NCBI RefSeq assembly: GCF_023554105.1
Contig: NZ_JAMJWE010000015.1
Location: 21,147-85,146 of the forward strand
From: Brucella sp. 21LCYQ03
Lineage (GTDB): Bacteria; Pseudomonadota; Alphaproteobacteria; Rhizobiales; Rhizobiaceae
Reading direction: 5' to 3'
Length of the DNA: 64,000 bases
Part shown: piece by piece, positions 35,331-44,598 of the stretch
How positions within the stretch are numbered: position 1 is the stretch's first letter
Layout: each line of letters begins with the position of its first letter
Notes under the pieces: model-generated
What the model was told of the DNA's origin: nothing
What the model saw: the letters and a program-made list of their open reading frames with translations, nothing else
The model's database searches: none
Position numbers and translations under genes: made by a program

Positions 35331-36752
35331 ATGGATCAACAGAAATACGAAGGACGCCCCGTTGGAACCGCCGTGATCATCGGCGGAAGCATTGGCGGGT
35401 CAGTTGCAGCAGCTGCGCTGAGCGGTAGCTTTGAGCGAGTCATTGTTCTGGACAGAGATGAACTGCCCTCAGAGCCGCGGCGCCGCAAAGGCACGCCGCA
35501 TGGCCATCAATTTCATGCGCTGACAATTGGCGGCAGAGTATTTATCGAAAAGCTATTTCCAGGCTTTAGCCAGCAGGCGGTCGAATTGGGAGCGCAGCTT
35601 ATCGATAGGACCCAGGATATTGCCTATTTGTCCAAGTTCGGGTTCTTAAAGCGAGGGCCGTCCGAACACAGGAACCTGCTTGCGACGCGAACCTTCCTGG
35701 AATGGCGAATGCGGGCACGCACGCGTGAACTCCACAATGTGGAAATCATTGAGCGTACGACTGTGACGGGCCTTGTAGCTCAGGACGGAATCGTCGTTGG
35801 CGTGGAGGTGGTAGATGCCGAACGCAACTCGCGGACGATAATGGCCGACCTCGTGATCGACACCAGCGGCCGGTCGTCCCTGGCGCCGAAATGGTTTGAA
35901 GACATGGGTTATCCTGCCCCGGTAGAAACGACGATCGACGCAAAGTGGGGCTACACGTCTGCCTATATCAAACCGGACCCGAGCTGGAACCCGGATTTTG
36001 AGGTTCTTTATGTGTCGCCGACAGTTACGGGCGAGGGGCCGCAGGCTACGCGGGGTGCAGCGATGTGGAGGCAAGAAGGTGGCGTATGGGTTCTGACTGC
36101 ACAGGGATGCGGAGGCGACCTGCCGCCGAGCGATGAAGCAGGATATCGCGATTTCCTCGGGAGCTTTGGTCGAGGGGAGTTCACGGACCTTCTGGAGGCA
36201 GGTCAAATGATCGAGCCCCCGGTTTCCTGGCGGACGACGACCAATCGTATGCGCGATTTCTCTGGTTTGGCTACACGACCCGAGAACTTCATCGCGCTCG
36301 GGGATGCTGTCGCGGCATTTAATCCGGTTTATGGCCAGGGAATGGCATCAGCGGCGCAGGGGGCCTTGTTGCTCTCCAGCGAATTACCCGCGTGGTTCAA
36401 AAAGAATGGCCAGGACCTTCGCGGCTTTGCCGCGCACTTCCAACAGTGCCTGCACGACAACGTGCTGCAGCAGTGCTGGGCACTTTCAACAGGCGCTGAT
36501 CTGCAAATTCCAGGTGTCGAGCTAAACGGGGAGCCACAGCAAGTGCAGCGCACGGAGCGCAACGACTACATGGACAGGCTGATGGCGCTTTGCACCGAAG
36601 ATTTGGGGATCATGACCAAATTCGCTGAAACCACCGGCATGTTGCGAGGTATGGATTGGATTTTTGCAGAGGAAACCCGCAACAAGATTACGCAGAATTG
36701 GGACCGTCTGGGCAAAATCAAGCGGTTGGATGCCGAATTGGGCGTGGCATGA
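35331..36752 (+). CDS. Flavin-dependent monooxygenase/epoxidase, LasC-like (473 aa)
   Basis: FAD monooxygenase. The dinucleotide motif is AVIIGGSIGGSVAAAAL near residue 15, followed by VIVLDRDELPSEPRRRKGTPHGHQFHAL, read here as two blocks, and by the FAD-phosphate motif FIALGDAVAAFNPVYGQGM. This combination (RDELP, PRRGxPQGxHxHAL, FNPVYGQGM) is what I know from polyether epoxidases such as LasC and related olefin monooxygenases. It is followed with a four-base overlap by an epoxide hydrolase gene, which makes epoxidation of a double bond the most likely reaction. Hydroxylation cannot be excluded. Confidence 0.82.
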   Translation: MDQQKYEGRPVGTAVIIGGSIGGSVAAAALSGSFERVIVLDRDELPSEPRRRKGTPHGHQFHALTIGGRVFIEKLFPGFSQQAVELGAQLIDRTQDIAYLSKFGFLKRGPSEHRNLLATRTFLEWRMRARTRELHNVEIIERTTVTGLVAQDGIVVGVEVVDAERNSRTIMADLVIDTSGRSSLAPKWFEDMGYPAPVETTIDAKWGYTSAYIKPDPSWNPDFEVLYVSPTVTGEGPQATRGAAMWRQEGGVWVLTAQGCGGDLPPSDEAGYRDFLGSFGRGEFTDLLEAGQMIEPPVSWRTTTNRMRDFSGLATRPENFIALGDAVAAFNPVYGQGMASAAQGALLLSSELPAWFKKNGQDLRGFAAHFQQCLHDNVLQQCWALSTGADLQIPGVELNGEPQQVQRTERNDYMDRLMALCTEDLGIMTKFAETTGMLRGMDWIFAEETRNKITQNWDRLGKIKRLDAELGVA

Positions 36753-37891
36753 GCATCATACCCTATAAGATAACGACCGATCCTGACGATCTTGCGGATC
36801 TTCGACGTCGGCTCTCACAGACCCGCTGGCCCACCTCGATAGACGGCGATGGATGGTCAAGTGGCACCGACCTCGGCTATTTGCAGGATTTATGTGCCTA
36901 TTGGCAGAATGAATACGACTGGTTCCGCGCTGAGTCAGCGTTGAACCAATGGCCGCAATTTACCACGATCGTTGATGGCCAACAGATTCATTTCCTGCAC
37001 GTGAAGTCAGCGACAGGTACTGGCCGGCCGCTGATGCTACTGCATGGGTGGCCGAGTTCTGTCTTCGAATTCACTAAGATCATAAACCCGCTTATCGATC
37101 CGGCGGCGTACGGCGGAAGCGTTCACGAGGCTTTTGACGTCGTGATCCCTTCGCTTCCAGGCTACGGATGGAGCGGTCCAACAACAAGTCCGGGATGGGA
37201 CGTCAGCCGTATCGCAGCCGCAATGGCTGTCCTCATGCAACGGCTCGGCTATGATCGATATGGGTTGATGGGCGGGGACTGGGGATCCCTGATTGCTTCA
37301 CATATGGCCACATTGCATCCGGATCGAATTTCGGGGCTTTATCTCACTATGGCCAACGTTCCTCCGATCGCCGCTGCTGAACAGCCGACCGAACAGGAAC
37401 AGCAAATCGCTTCGGAGCGCGAACGCTATCGTTCTACAGAAGTCGGTTATATTTTCATCCAGGCGACAAAGCCGCAGAGCTTGGCCTATGCACTCAGCGA
37501 CTCTCCTTCAGGCCTTGCGGGCTGGATCGTTGAGAAAATGCGTGCATGGACAGACTGCGATGGAAATCTGGAAACCGTCCTGAGCCGCGAGGACATTCTC
37601 GACAATATCACGTCCTACTGGCTTACTAATACGATTGGCTCTTCCATAAGGCTTTATCGGGAATCGGTCACTCTGGCGGGATCTGCCGGACCTATAAACA
37701 CGCCGACCGCAGTTCCTACAGGGATGGGCGTGTTCCCCAAAGAGATCAACCGCGCGTCCCGCAGGCAGATGGAACGATTTTACAACATTGTGCACTGGAC
37801 TGAAATGCCCCGAGGGGGCCACTTTCCGGCACTCGAACAACCTGAATTTCTGATCCCCGACGTCAAAAAGTTCTTTCTAGGTCGGGACTGA
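36749..37891 (+). CDS. Epoxide hydrolase, microsomal (EHN) type (380 aa)
   Basis: Alpha/beta hydrolase with the N-terminal EHN domain (YKITTDPDDLADLRRRLSQTRWP). The oxyanion motif is LLHGWPSSVFEF, the nucleophile Asp is in GLMGGDWGSLIAS, and the catalytic His in RGGHFPALEQPE. These are the signatures of microsomal-type and juvenile-hormone-type epoxide hydrolases. The start overlaps the stop of the flavoprotein (ATGA), so the two are translated together; epoxide made by the first enzyme would be opened to a diol at once. Length is typical. Confidence 0.92.
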   Translation: MSIIPYKITTDPDDLADLRRRLSQTRWPTSIDGDGWSSGTDLGYLQDLCAYWQNEYDWFRAESALNQWPQFTTIVDGQQIHFLHVKSATGTGRPLMLLHGWPSSVFEFTKIINPLIDPAAYGGSVHEAFDVVIPSLPGYGWSGPTTSPGWDVSRIAAAMAVLMQRLGYDRYGLMGGDWGSLIASHMATLHPDRISGLYLTMANVPPIAAAEQPTEQEQQIASERERYRSTEVGYIFIQATKPQSLAYALSDSPSGLAGWIVEKMRAWTDCDGNLETVLSREDILDNITSYWLTNTIGSSIRLYRESVTLAGSAGPINTPTAVPTGMGVFPKEINRASRRQMERFYNIVHWTEMPRGGHFPALEQPEFLIPDVKKFFLGRD

Positions 37892-37928
37892 TACGAGTTG
37901 TCTTGGTTGATGATAAAAGGATCCTAAA

Positions 37929-38678
37929 ATGACGAGTTCAGCTAGAACACGTATTGAGCAGATGCGAGAGCTGGGAAGACAGGCTATGGGAACGATGGTG
38001 ATGTCGGTCGATCCCATGACTACGGCCATTGCCGGCTCAGTGGGGCTCGACTTCGTGGTCATCGACATGGAGCATGGTCCGTTGACCATAGAGACCGTTT
38101 CGCGCCATGTTTTGGCCGCGCGGTCTTGTGGCATGATCGCCTTCGTTAGGGTGCTCGAGAACCGCCCCACCTTAATTCAGGCGGCCATGGACGCCGGGGC
38201 GGACGGAGTAATCGCACCCAAAGTGCAATCAGTAGACGACGCCCAGAGGCTCGCTCTCGCCGTACGCTACGCTCCTGGGGGGCGCGGCGCCTGCCCTACC
38301 GTATTGGGCGCAGGTTTCAGCTATGACAACTGGGACGACTACAGGCAGACGAACAACGCCAACGTTCTGGCCATACCGCTGCTTGAGACTGTTCAGGGCC
38401 TGGATTGTATTGATGAGATCATGGCCGTCGATGGTATAGATATGGCATTCTTCGGGCGCGTTGATTTTGCGCAGGATAAGGGGTGCGCGCTGGATTCACC
38501 GGAAGTCCTGCAGGCGGCGAAGTCCGTCAAGAATGCAGCGAAGGCAGCGGGAAAGCTCGTCATGACCGTTCAATTCAACTCCGAGGATGCAGACCTGGTG
38601 GTACACAATGCCGACCTTATGCTGTTGCGCAGCGCGTACAAGGATATCGTTACTACCCATCGCGTCCGACCGATCTAG
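37929..38678 (+). CDS. HpcH/HpaI-family aldolase (249 aa)
   Basis: Class II metal-dependent pyruvate or related aldolase. Seen: LDFVVIDMEHGPLTIETV, the catalytic arginine segment FVRVLENRP, DAGADGVIAPKVQSVDDAQ, the metal glutamate in PLLETVQGL, and the metal aspartate in FFGRVDFAQDKG, where GPxDL is commoner. It cleaves or forms C-C bonds, typically of 4-hydroxy-2-oxoacids. It follows the epoxide hydrolase by 37 bases. A late step on an oxidised ring-opened fragment is plausible. Confidence 0.88.
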   Translation: MTSSARTRIEQMRELGRQAMGTMVMSVDPMTTAIAGSVGLDFVVIDMEHGPLTIETVSRHVLAARSCGMIAFVRVLENRPTLIQAAMDAGADGVIAPKVQSVDDAQRLALAVRYAPGGRGACPTVLGAGFSYDNWDDYRQTNNANVLAIPLLETVQGLDCIDEIMAVDGIDMAFFGRVDFAQDKGCALDSPEVLQAAKSVKNAAKAAGKLVMTVQFNSEDADLVVHNADLMLLRSAYKDIVTTHRVRPI

Positions 38679-38722
38679 CCGAGGCGTAGCTGAATTATCT
38701 TGTCATGGAGTGCTGAGAAACC

Positions 38723-39802
38723 ATGCAATACAGTGTACTCGGCCAGACCGGGGTCTTTGTTTCCAGACTTTGCCTCGGGACGATGACGTTTGGCGGCAGC
38801 TTCGATTCCAGCAACGGGATCGCCGGTGTAGACAGGCAGCAGGCTGAGCGGATTGTCGGTCGTGCCTTGGACAGCGGCATAAATTTCGTCGACACGGCAG
38901 ACGTTTATACAGATGGGCAGTCTGAAGAGATTCTTGGCGAAATCCTTCTTGGCCGCCGAAGAAACGTTGTGCTTGCAAGCAAGGTTCATGTGCGGACGGG
39001 GCAGGGACCGAACGACGTTGGGCTATCCCGGTTACATATCATGCAGTCGCTGGAAGACAGCCTGAAGCGTCTGCGCACGGACTACATCGACCTTTACCAG
39101 ATACACAGATGGGATCGGCTTACGCCAATTGCGGAAACCCTGCGGGCATTGGACGACGCAGTTCGACAGGGTAAGGTTCGCTACATCGGGGCGTCCAATC
39201 TGGCGGCATGGCAGCTGATGAAAGCACTAGGTGTTTCCGATAAGGAGCGGCTGGCTCGCTTTTGTTCGGTTCAGGCCTACTACTCGCTTGTTGGCCGCGG
39301 CGTCGAGGACGAACTTGTGCCGGCAATGTTGGATCAAGGCGTTGGCATGATGTGCTGGAGCCCGTTGGGCGGCGGCCTTTTGTCCGACCGGATTGCAACC
39401 GGTCAGGCAATTCCAGAATCTCGGCGTGGCAAGAGAGGAGTAGTCAACCAATTTCCACCAGTCGACGAAAATAAGGCTTCCGAGATAATTACCGTTCTGA
39501 AGCATATAGCCAACCGATATGAGGTGTCCATCTCACGAGTTGCACTCGCTTGGCTCCTGACCCGCCCGGCAGTCACAAGCGTCATCGTGGGGGCCAGAAC
39601 CGAAACGCAGCTTGTTGAAAATATGGGAGCTGTCGACCTTGATCTCGAAGCGGAGGATATAGCGCGGCTCGACGCAGTGAGTGCCGAGCCGATACGGTAT
39701 CCCGCCTGGATGTCCACCTTCGATCTCGCGCGTCGCTTCCCGGACCTAAATCATTACGATGGTCCTAGCTGGACAGCGGGGCAGAAACCTTTACCCGGCT
39801 AA
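38723..39802 (+). CDS. Aldo/keto reductase (359 aa)
   Basis: NADPH-dependent (beta/alpha)8-barrel reductase. The catalytic tetrad can be placed: Asp and Tyr in NFVDTADVYTDGQSE, Lys in VLASKVHV, His in LYQIHRWD. The cofactor segment is TSVIVGARTETQL. It resembles the AKR11/AKR9 general oxidoreductases. Last gene of the 35331 operon, 44 bases after the aldolase; probably reduces an aldehyde or ketone intermediate. A weak hairpin follows at 39840. Confidence 0.9.
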   Translation: MQYSVLGQTGVFVSRLCLGTMTFGGSFDSSNGIAGVDRQQAERIVGRALDSGINFVDTADVYTDGQSEEILGEILLGRRRNVVLASKVHVRTGQGPNDVGLSRLHIMQSLEDSLKRLRTDYIDLYQIHRWDRLTPIAETLRALDDAVRQGKVRYIGASNLAAWQLMKALGVSDKERLARFCSVQAYYSLVGRGVEDELVPAMLDQGVGMMCWSPLGGGLLSDRIATGQAIPESRRGKRGVVNQFPPVDENKASEIITVLKHIANRYEVSISRVALAWLLTRPAVTSVIVGARTETQLVENMGAVDLDLEAEDIARLDAVSAEPIRYPAWMSTFDLARRFPDLNHYDGPSWTAGQKPLPG

Positions 39803-39839
39803 GAGCGTTTTTCATCATCGGGCGTTCTGCCTGTGTTTA

Positions 39840-39860
39840 AGCGAGGAAAAGGACCTCGCT
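39840..39860. terminator. Possible hairpin between the reductase gene and etfB
   Basis: AGCGAGG pairs with CCTCGCT across a 7-base loop, about 40 bases after the aldo/keto reductase stop. No T-run follows. Confidence 0.25.
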
Positions 39861-39953
39861 GCGGAGAGTAGCGACACCTCTGAAATAGGGTGACAACAGA
39901 CTCCGGTTTGAAGTTTTTGTTTTAGATACTTGTGGTGGAGACGAACCCAAGCC

Positions 39954-40703
39954 ATGAAAATTCTCGTCCCGGTGAAGAGGGTGGTTGATTATAACGTGAA
40001 GATCCGCGTCAAACCGGATGGATTGGGCGTAGACCTCGCCAACGTCAAGCTGTCGATGAATCCGTTCGATGAAATCTCTGTCGAAGAGGCGCTGCGGCTG
40101 AAGGACGCCGGCCAGGCCGAGGAGGTGGTCGTCGTCTCGATCGGTCCGGCCAAGGCGGAAGAAACATTGCGCACCGCGCTCGCCATGGGTGCGGATCGCG
40201 CCATCCTGGTCGAGACCGACGATGCAGTTGAGCCGCTCGCCGTCGCCAAAATCCTGAAGGGTGTTGCAGACGCCGAACAGCCGGGCCTGATTATCGTCGG
40301 CAAGCAAGCGATCGATGACGACAGCAATCAGACCGGTCAGATGCTGGCGGCCTTGCTCGGCAGGCCCCAGGCAACCTTTGCCTCGAAAATCGAGATGGGA
40401 GATGGCAAGGCGCAAATCACTCGCGAAGTCGATGGTGGTCTGCAGACGATCGACGTCAAGCTCCCGGCTGTCGTCACCACCGACCTTCGCCTCAACGAGC
40501 CGCGCTATGCCTCGCTGCCGAACATCATGAAGGCAAAGAAGAAGCCGCTCGACAGGAAGAGCCCGGCTGATTTCGGCGTTGACACAACGGCTCGGCTGAA
40601 GGTGCTGAAGACCGAAGAGCCGTCCGGCCGCAAGGCTGGCGTCAAGGTCAAGTCGGTCGCCGAGCTTGTCGAAAAGCTTAAAGTCGAAGCTGGCGTCCTC
40701 TAG
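39954..40703 (+). CDS. etfB: Electron transfer flavoprotein, beta subunit (249 aa)
   Basis: Carries electrons from acyl-CoA dehydrogenases to ETF-ubiquinone oxidoreductase. [18 protein letters not shown] opens the protein; [15 protein letters not shown] and the signature [18 protein letters not shown] for AMP/FAD contacts follow. The wording is very close to EtfB of Rhizobium and Brucella relatives as I remember them. The frame begins at 39930; the ATG at 39954 is right for the family. Codons are strongly biased to C- or G-ending, unlike many neighbours, suggesting a host-core-type gene. No sigma-54 element is seen upstream. Confidence 0.95.
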   Translation: MKILVPVKRVVDYNVKIRVKPDGLGVDLANVKLSMNPFDEISVEEALRLKDAGQAEEVVVVSIGPAKAEETLRTALAMGADRAILVETDDAVEPLAVAKILKGVADAEQPGLIIVGKQAIDDDSNQTGQMLAALLGRPQATFASKIEMGDGKAQITREVDGGLQTIDVKLPAVVTTDLRLNEPRYASLPNIMKAKKKPLDRKSPADFGVDTTARLKVLKTEEPSGRKAGVKVKSVAELVEKLKVEAGVL

Positions 40704-40726
40704 GGTTCGAGAAAGGATTTACGACC

Positions 40727-41659
40727 ATGGCCATTCTTCTTCTGGCTGACCACGACAACGCAACCCTTTCTGACCAGACCGGCAAGGTACTGACAGTCGC
40801 TTCCAAGATTGGCGGCGACGTTCATGTGCTGGTCGCCGGCAAAGGCGCCAAGGCTGCTGCTGATGCGGCCGCCAAGCTCTCAGGCGTCTCCAAGGTCCTA
40901 CTCGCCGAAAGCGACGCGCTCGCCAACAATCTGGCAGAACCGCTCTCCGACCTGATCGTTTCGCTCGCAGGCAGCTACGACACGATCATCGCGGCCGCGA
41001 CCTCGAACGGCAAGAACGTCCTGCCGCGCGTCGCCGCCCTTCTCGATGTTCCACAGATCTCCGAGATCATCGAAGTCGTCTCCGCCGATACTTTCAAGCG
41101 CCCGATCTATGCCGGCAACGCCATCCAGACCGTTCAGGCAACCGATGCCAAGAAGGTCATCACCGTGCGCACGGCTTCCTTTTCCTCGGCCTCCCAAGGC
41201 CCAGCTGCTGCCGTCGAGGAAATCTCGACGGCAGCTTTTTCTTCCAACCTTTCGACCTTCATCAAGGATGCATTGTCGACCTCCGACCGTCCGGACCTCA
41301 CCTCCGCCAGGATCATCATCTCCGGCGGACGTGCGCTCGGTTCTGCTGAGAAGTTCAAGCAAGTCATCCTGCCGGTCGCGGACAAGCTGGGTGCAGCCAT
41401 CGGCGCCTCGCGCGCTGCCGTCGATGCAGGCTATGCCCCTAACGACTGGCAGGTCGGACAGACCGGCAAGGTCGTCGCACCGCAACTTTACATCGCCTGC
41501 GGCATCTCCGGAGCCATCCAGCACCTCGCCGGCATGAAGGATTCGAAAGTCATCGTTGCCATCAACAAGGACGAGGACGCGCCGATCTTCCAGATTGCCG
41601 ACTACGGCCTCGTCGGCGATCTCTTCGAGGTGCTGCCCAACCTAGAAAAAGCTCTCTGA
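40727..41659 (+). CDS. etfA: Electron transfer flavoprotein, alpha subunit (310 aa)
   Basis: FAD-binding partner of EtfB. N-terminal [20 protein letters not shown]-terminal FAD domain with [49 protein letters not shown] and the [21 protein letters not shown] signature. It starts 23 bases after etfB, with AAAGGA ahead of the ATG. Same C/G-ending codon bias as etfB. The pair would serve the acyl-CoA dehydrogenase at 2372; a gene for ETF-ubiquinone oxidoreductase is not in the window. Confidence 0.96.
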   Translation: MAILLLADHDNATLSDQTGKVLTVASKIGGDVHVLVAGKGAKAAADAAAKLSGVSKVLLAESDALANNLAEPLSDLIVSLAGSYDTIIAAATSNGKNVLPRVAALLDVPQISEIIEVVSADTFKRPIYAGNAIQTVQATDAKKVITVRTASFSSASQGPAAAVEEISTAAFSSNLSTFIKDALSTSDRPDLTSARIIISGGRALGSAEKFKQVILPVADKLGAAIGASRAAVDAGYAPNDWQVGQTGKVVAPQLYIACGISGAIQHLAGMKDSKVIVAINKDEDAPIFQIADYGLVGDLFEVLPNLEKAL

Positions 41660-41771
41660 GGCCAACAGATTCATGACCGTAACGATGCAGGCGCCGGGTG
41701 CCCAGCTCCCGACGCGGGACAACAGCTCTAACGCTCGTGGACAAAGGTTGACTGCGGAAACCAATTTTTGA

Positions 41772-41802
41772 CTCAAGGCTGCCATTTGGAGGCAGCTTTG
41801 AG
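41772..41802. terminator. Stem-loop downstream of etfA
   Basis: CTCAAGGCTGCC pairs with GGCAGCTTTGAG (11 of 12 positions) around a 7-base loop, 113 bases beyond the etfA stop. Strong stem without a clear T-run; a terminator of etfBA is likely but not certain. Confidence 0.45.
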
Positions 41803-41844
41803 CGGGGAGATGTTCGAACGATCTGCGCTCGCTGGACCCTTCAA

Positions 41845-42363
41845 TCACGCAATCCGCTCCAATATCAATGTCGCTTCGACGCCAATTTGGTAGCGCTTTA
41901 GGAAGGGCACCTTCCTGCGCGCATGCAGCACGATTAAGGAAAGCGGCTGGAGCCAGGATTCGGGCAGATGATAGAGCATGTGCATGGCGATCACGGCATC
42001 GAAGGTGCCGTCTTCAAAAGGCAAGGCCGCCGCTTCGGCCTGCTGGCCCGTGACCGATGCAAGTGGCAGGGTTCCGCATCGCTCAACGGCCTCCTGCACC
42101 ATCCCGGGAGAAAGATCGGAGAGCGTGAGATGTAGGCTTTCCGCCAGGTCGTTTGCGGCGGCAGCCCAAAACCAGCCAGGTCCGCATCCGGTATCCAGGA
42201 CGCGTGACCGGGCTTGAGGGGAAGCTGTCTTGCGACCCAAGGAAACCAACCCGTTTCGGCAATCGTATATTCGCTGTTCAGGCGAGCGCGAGCCGCAAGA
42301 TTGCGGCTATCGCCATACTGCTCTGCATTACCAGACGTTATTGAGTTCCCGCGTTTCCTCCAT
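41845..42363 (-). pseudogene. Broken SAM-dependent methyltransferase
   Basis: Class I methyltransferase remnant in at least three reading frames. An ATG at 42363 gives METRELNN-like sequence that stops at once. A second frame then reads AEQYGDSRNLAARARLNSEY and ETGWFPWVARQLPLKPG. A third holds the SAM motif RVLDTGCGPGWFW and the post-motif DGTFDAVIAMHMLYHLP. After LPESW the family wording (RVLKPGG) is met only by shifting frame again, and the C-terminal half is absent. Frameshifts fall near 42330, 42210 and 41940. No working product is expected. It marks an eroded junction between the etf genes and the P450 operon. Confidence 0.7.
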
Positions 42364-42399
42364 CGTTCCTTCCCTCAAAACCCAATCAACACCCGAGGA

Positions 42400-42660
42400 T
42401 CACTGTCGGCACGCGTCGAGCCAAACGTCCGAAAAGCCCGCAGGCGGGCACGCTCCGTCTGCAAGACGCGGGATGCGGGCCGCGCGTTTGTAGAGCTTGG
42501 CGTCGCTTCGAGCGAGATCATAGGAAGACGGCGCTATCAGCATTGCCGCGAGGCGGATGAAGTCGGCTTCGGTCAATTCGACTGGAGGCCGCCCATAGAT
42601 CGCTGAGCGTGCCGAATGGAAGCCGACCACCCAGCCATTGGGATAGATTGTAAGAATCAT
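42400..42660 (-). CDS. Small hypothetical protein (86 aa)
   Basis: Frame beginning ten bases after the GMC oxidoreductase stop on the same strand, MILTIYPNGWVVGFHSARSAIYG to the end. I recognise no domain and see no strong ribosome site. It may be a real distal gene or another remnant in the eroded stretch next to the broken methyltransferase. Confidence 0.3.
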   Translation of the reverse strand: MILTIYPNGWVVGFHSARSAIYGRPPVELTEADFIRLAAMLIAPSSYDLARSDAKLYKRAARIPRLADGACPPAGFSDVWLDACRQ

Positions 42661-42669
42661 AGGGGCAGA

Positions 42670-44283
42670 CTAACTACGATCACGAATAAAGGCTGCAGCT
42701 CTCTCGCCTATCATCATCGCCGGGGCGTTGGTGTGGGTGCCGATAATTGCAGGCATGATCGAGGCGTCGGCGACGCGGAGCCTTCGCACACCTCGGACAC
42801 GCAATCTTTCGTCGACGACCGAAGCCTCGTCGCTGCCCATCCGGCAGGTCCCGCACAGATGAAAAGCCGTGGCGCCAGTCCTCGCGGCGTAATCCAGCAG
42901 TTCGTCTTCCCCGTTACTCACTTCTTTGCCGGGAGCGATTTCGTGAACTACATGGTCGGCCAAGGGAGATAAGCTGTTAATCGTGCGGAGCAACCTCAGG
43001 GCGGCAACGACGACTTTGCGGTCAAAGTCGTCGGTTAGGTAGTTGGCCACTAAAGAAGGCTCTCCGGTCGCTGTCAGATGAACGTGGCCCTTGCTACGCG
43101 GATAGCTCTGATAGCAATTGAAGCTCATGCCCGGCGCAGTGTCCAGAACCGCCTTCAACTGACCTCGCACCTGCTTGAACTGATAGGTCATGGCATTGCT
43201 GTAGATTTCAAGGTCCTGTGGCCCCTCCGTGCCGAACAACCTGACAAAGCCGATCAGTTCAGAAGGAGTACGGCTTAATGGCCCACTCCGGGCAAGGAGA
43301 TAACGAAGTCCGCTGGAAAGCGCCCGCATCCCCCTGTCCGTGCCATTGAGGGACTGAAGGCCCCGAAGGCGAAGCTTGGTCTGCAATAACATGTGATCGC
43401 TGGCGTTCTCACCCACTTCCGGACTCTCGGCACGAACCTGGATGCCAAGACTGCGGAGCCGCTCAGGCTGACCGATACCGGCGCTTTCCAGTAAGAGTGG
43501 AGACCCAATCGCACCCGCACACAGCACAACTTCGGCATCGGCGAAGAGCAATTGTCGACTCCCCTCCCGTTCGATCTCGACACCAATCGCAGCTCCATTC
43601 TCCAGAACCACACGTCGCACGGTAGCGTCGGTGACAATTTCCAGGTTGTTTCTGGAGGCTGCGGGGGAAAGGTAGGCCCGCGATGTCCCCTGCCGGATTC
43701 CGTTATGTACGTTGGTTTGCATGCGCCCCACACCGATCGCATCTGGCGCATTGGGATCGGGCATTTCTGGCAGACCGAAGGACGCACAGGACTGGCGCAA
43801 AAGCTCTATGCAGTCATGCCGACCCGAGTTTACCTCGACCTTTACCGGCCCGCCCTTGCCGCGATGCGCACCGCCTTCGGGGAAATCCTCCAGCCGCTTG
43901 AGAAAAGGAAGGACTTCCTCATATCCCCAATCGCCGCAACCTGCATCTGCCCATCGCTGGTAATCGTGCCGGCTGCCCAACGTCCAGGCCAATCCGTTGA
44001 TCGAGCTCGATCCGCCAAGCCCTCGTCCCCGCGCATAGTGAAGCGTTCGGTTCATCAAACCCGGCTCCGGCCCCACCTTGTACGACCAGTCGTAGCGCGG
44101 GTCACCGATGGTCTTGGAGTAGCCGATAGGGATGTGCAGCCATGGATTCCGGGCCCTGCCTCCCGCTTCTATCAGGATCACCCGTAGGCGCGGGTCCTCA
44201 CTCAACCGGGCAGCGACAACGGCCCCGGACGAGCCGGCTCCCACCACCACGTAGTCAGCTCTGGTCATGTTTGCAGACACCAT
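42670..44283 (-). CDS. GMC-family FAD oxidoreductase (537 aa)
   Basis: Choline dehydrogenase/alcohol oxidase family. N-terminal FAD motif YVVVGAGSSGAVVAARLSE, then IEAGG, the GMC signature ARGRGLGGSSSINGLAW, and the second signature EVVLCAGAIGSPLLLESAGIG, shown here in part. The C-terminal catalytic pair lies in HLCGTCRMG and GTHTNAPAMMIGERAA. It oxidises a primary or secondary alcohol. The frame extends to 44421, but ATG at 44283 has AAGGA upstream. It follows the zinc alcohol dehydrogenase on the same strand after a 315-base gap with no sigma-54 element seen, so its promoter is unknown. Confidence 0.9.
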   Translation of the reverse strand: MVSANMTRADYVVVGAGSSGAVVAARLSEDPRLRVILIEAGGRARNPWLHIPIGYSKTIGDPRYDWSYKVGPEPGLMNRTLHYARGRGLGGSSSINGLAWTLGSRHDYQRWADAGCGDWGYEEVLPFLKRLEDFPEGGAHRGKGGPVKVEVNSGRHDCIELLRQSCASFGLPEMPDPNAPDAIGVGRMQTNVHNGIRQGTSRAYLSPAASRNNLEIVTDATVRRVVLENGAAIGVEIEREGSRQLLFADAEVVLCAGAIGSPLLLESAGIGQPERLRSLGIQVRAESPEVGENASDHMLLQTKLRLRGLQSLNGTDRGMRALSSGLRYLLARSGPLSRTPSELIGFVRLFGTEGPQDLEIYSNAMTYQFKQVRGQLKAVLDTAPGMSFNCYQSYPRSKGHVHLTATGEPSLVANYLTDDFDRKVVVAALRLLRTINSLSPLADHVVHEIAPGKEVSNGEDELLDYAARTGATAFHLCGTCRMGSDEASVVDERLRVRGVRRLRVADASIMPAIIGTHTNAPAMMIGERAAAFIRDRS

Positions 44284-44598
44284 TAAGTTCCTTTGTCGGA
44301 TGGCACGCCTCTGTTCCGGCTTGCAGTACCGGCACCTTTGTTCAAACTCAGCCCGAACGTCCACATCCTGCCGTACTTTTCTGAAACGTTTGCGGATGTG
44401 GTAGAGGCACCAAGGGAACATCCCTCGGACAACTTGGCTCAGAGGCGAGTTTTCTGTCGGTCTACGGCGCTGCTAGGTATTTGATACAATGCAGGTGCCC
44501 GTTTGCTAAGCGTACCAATCTTTGCCTCCAATCCGGCGAGGCGGCACATATCAGCCCTCCAGTGCATTGCACTTCACCCCGTTCCAATTGCTTCTGCT
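44284..44598. other. Intergenic gap between alcohol dehydrogenase and GMC genes
   Basis: No gene recognised. A TGGCACG occurs at 44301 but lacks a TTGC at the right distance. Nothing else stands out. Confidence 0.5.

Noticed and set aside
40898..41524. 208-codon minus-strand frame opposite etfA
   Set aside because: Shadow produced by the strong codon bias of etfA.
44301..44315. TGGCACG as a sigma-54 promoter for the GMC gene
   Set aside because: It is on the wrong strand for that gene and lacks TTGC at the required spacing.
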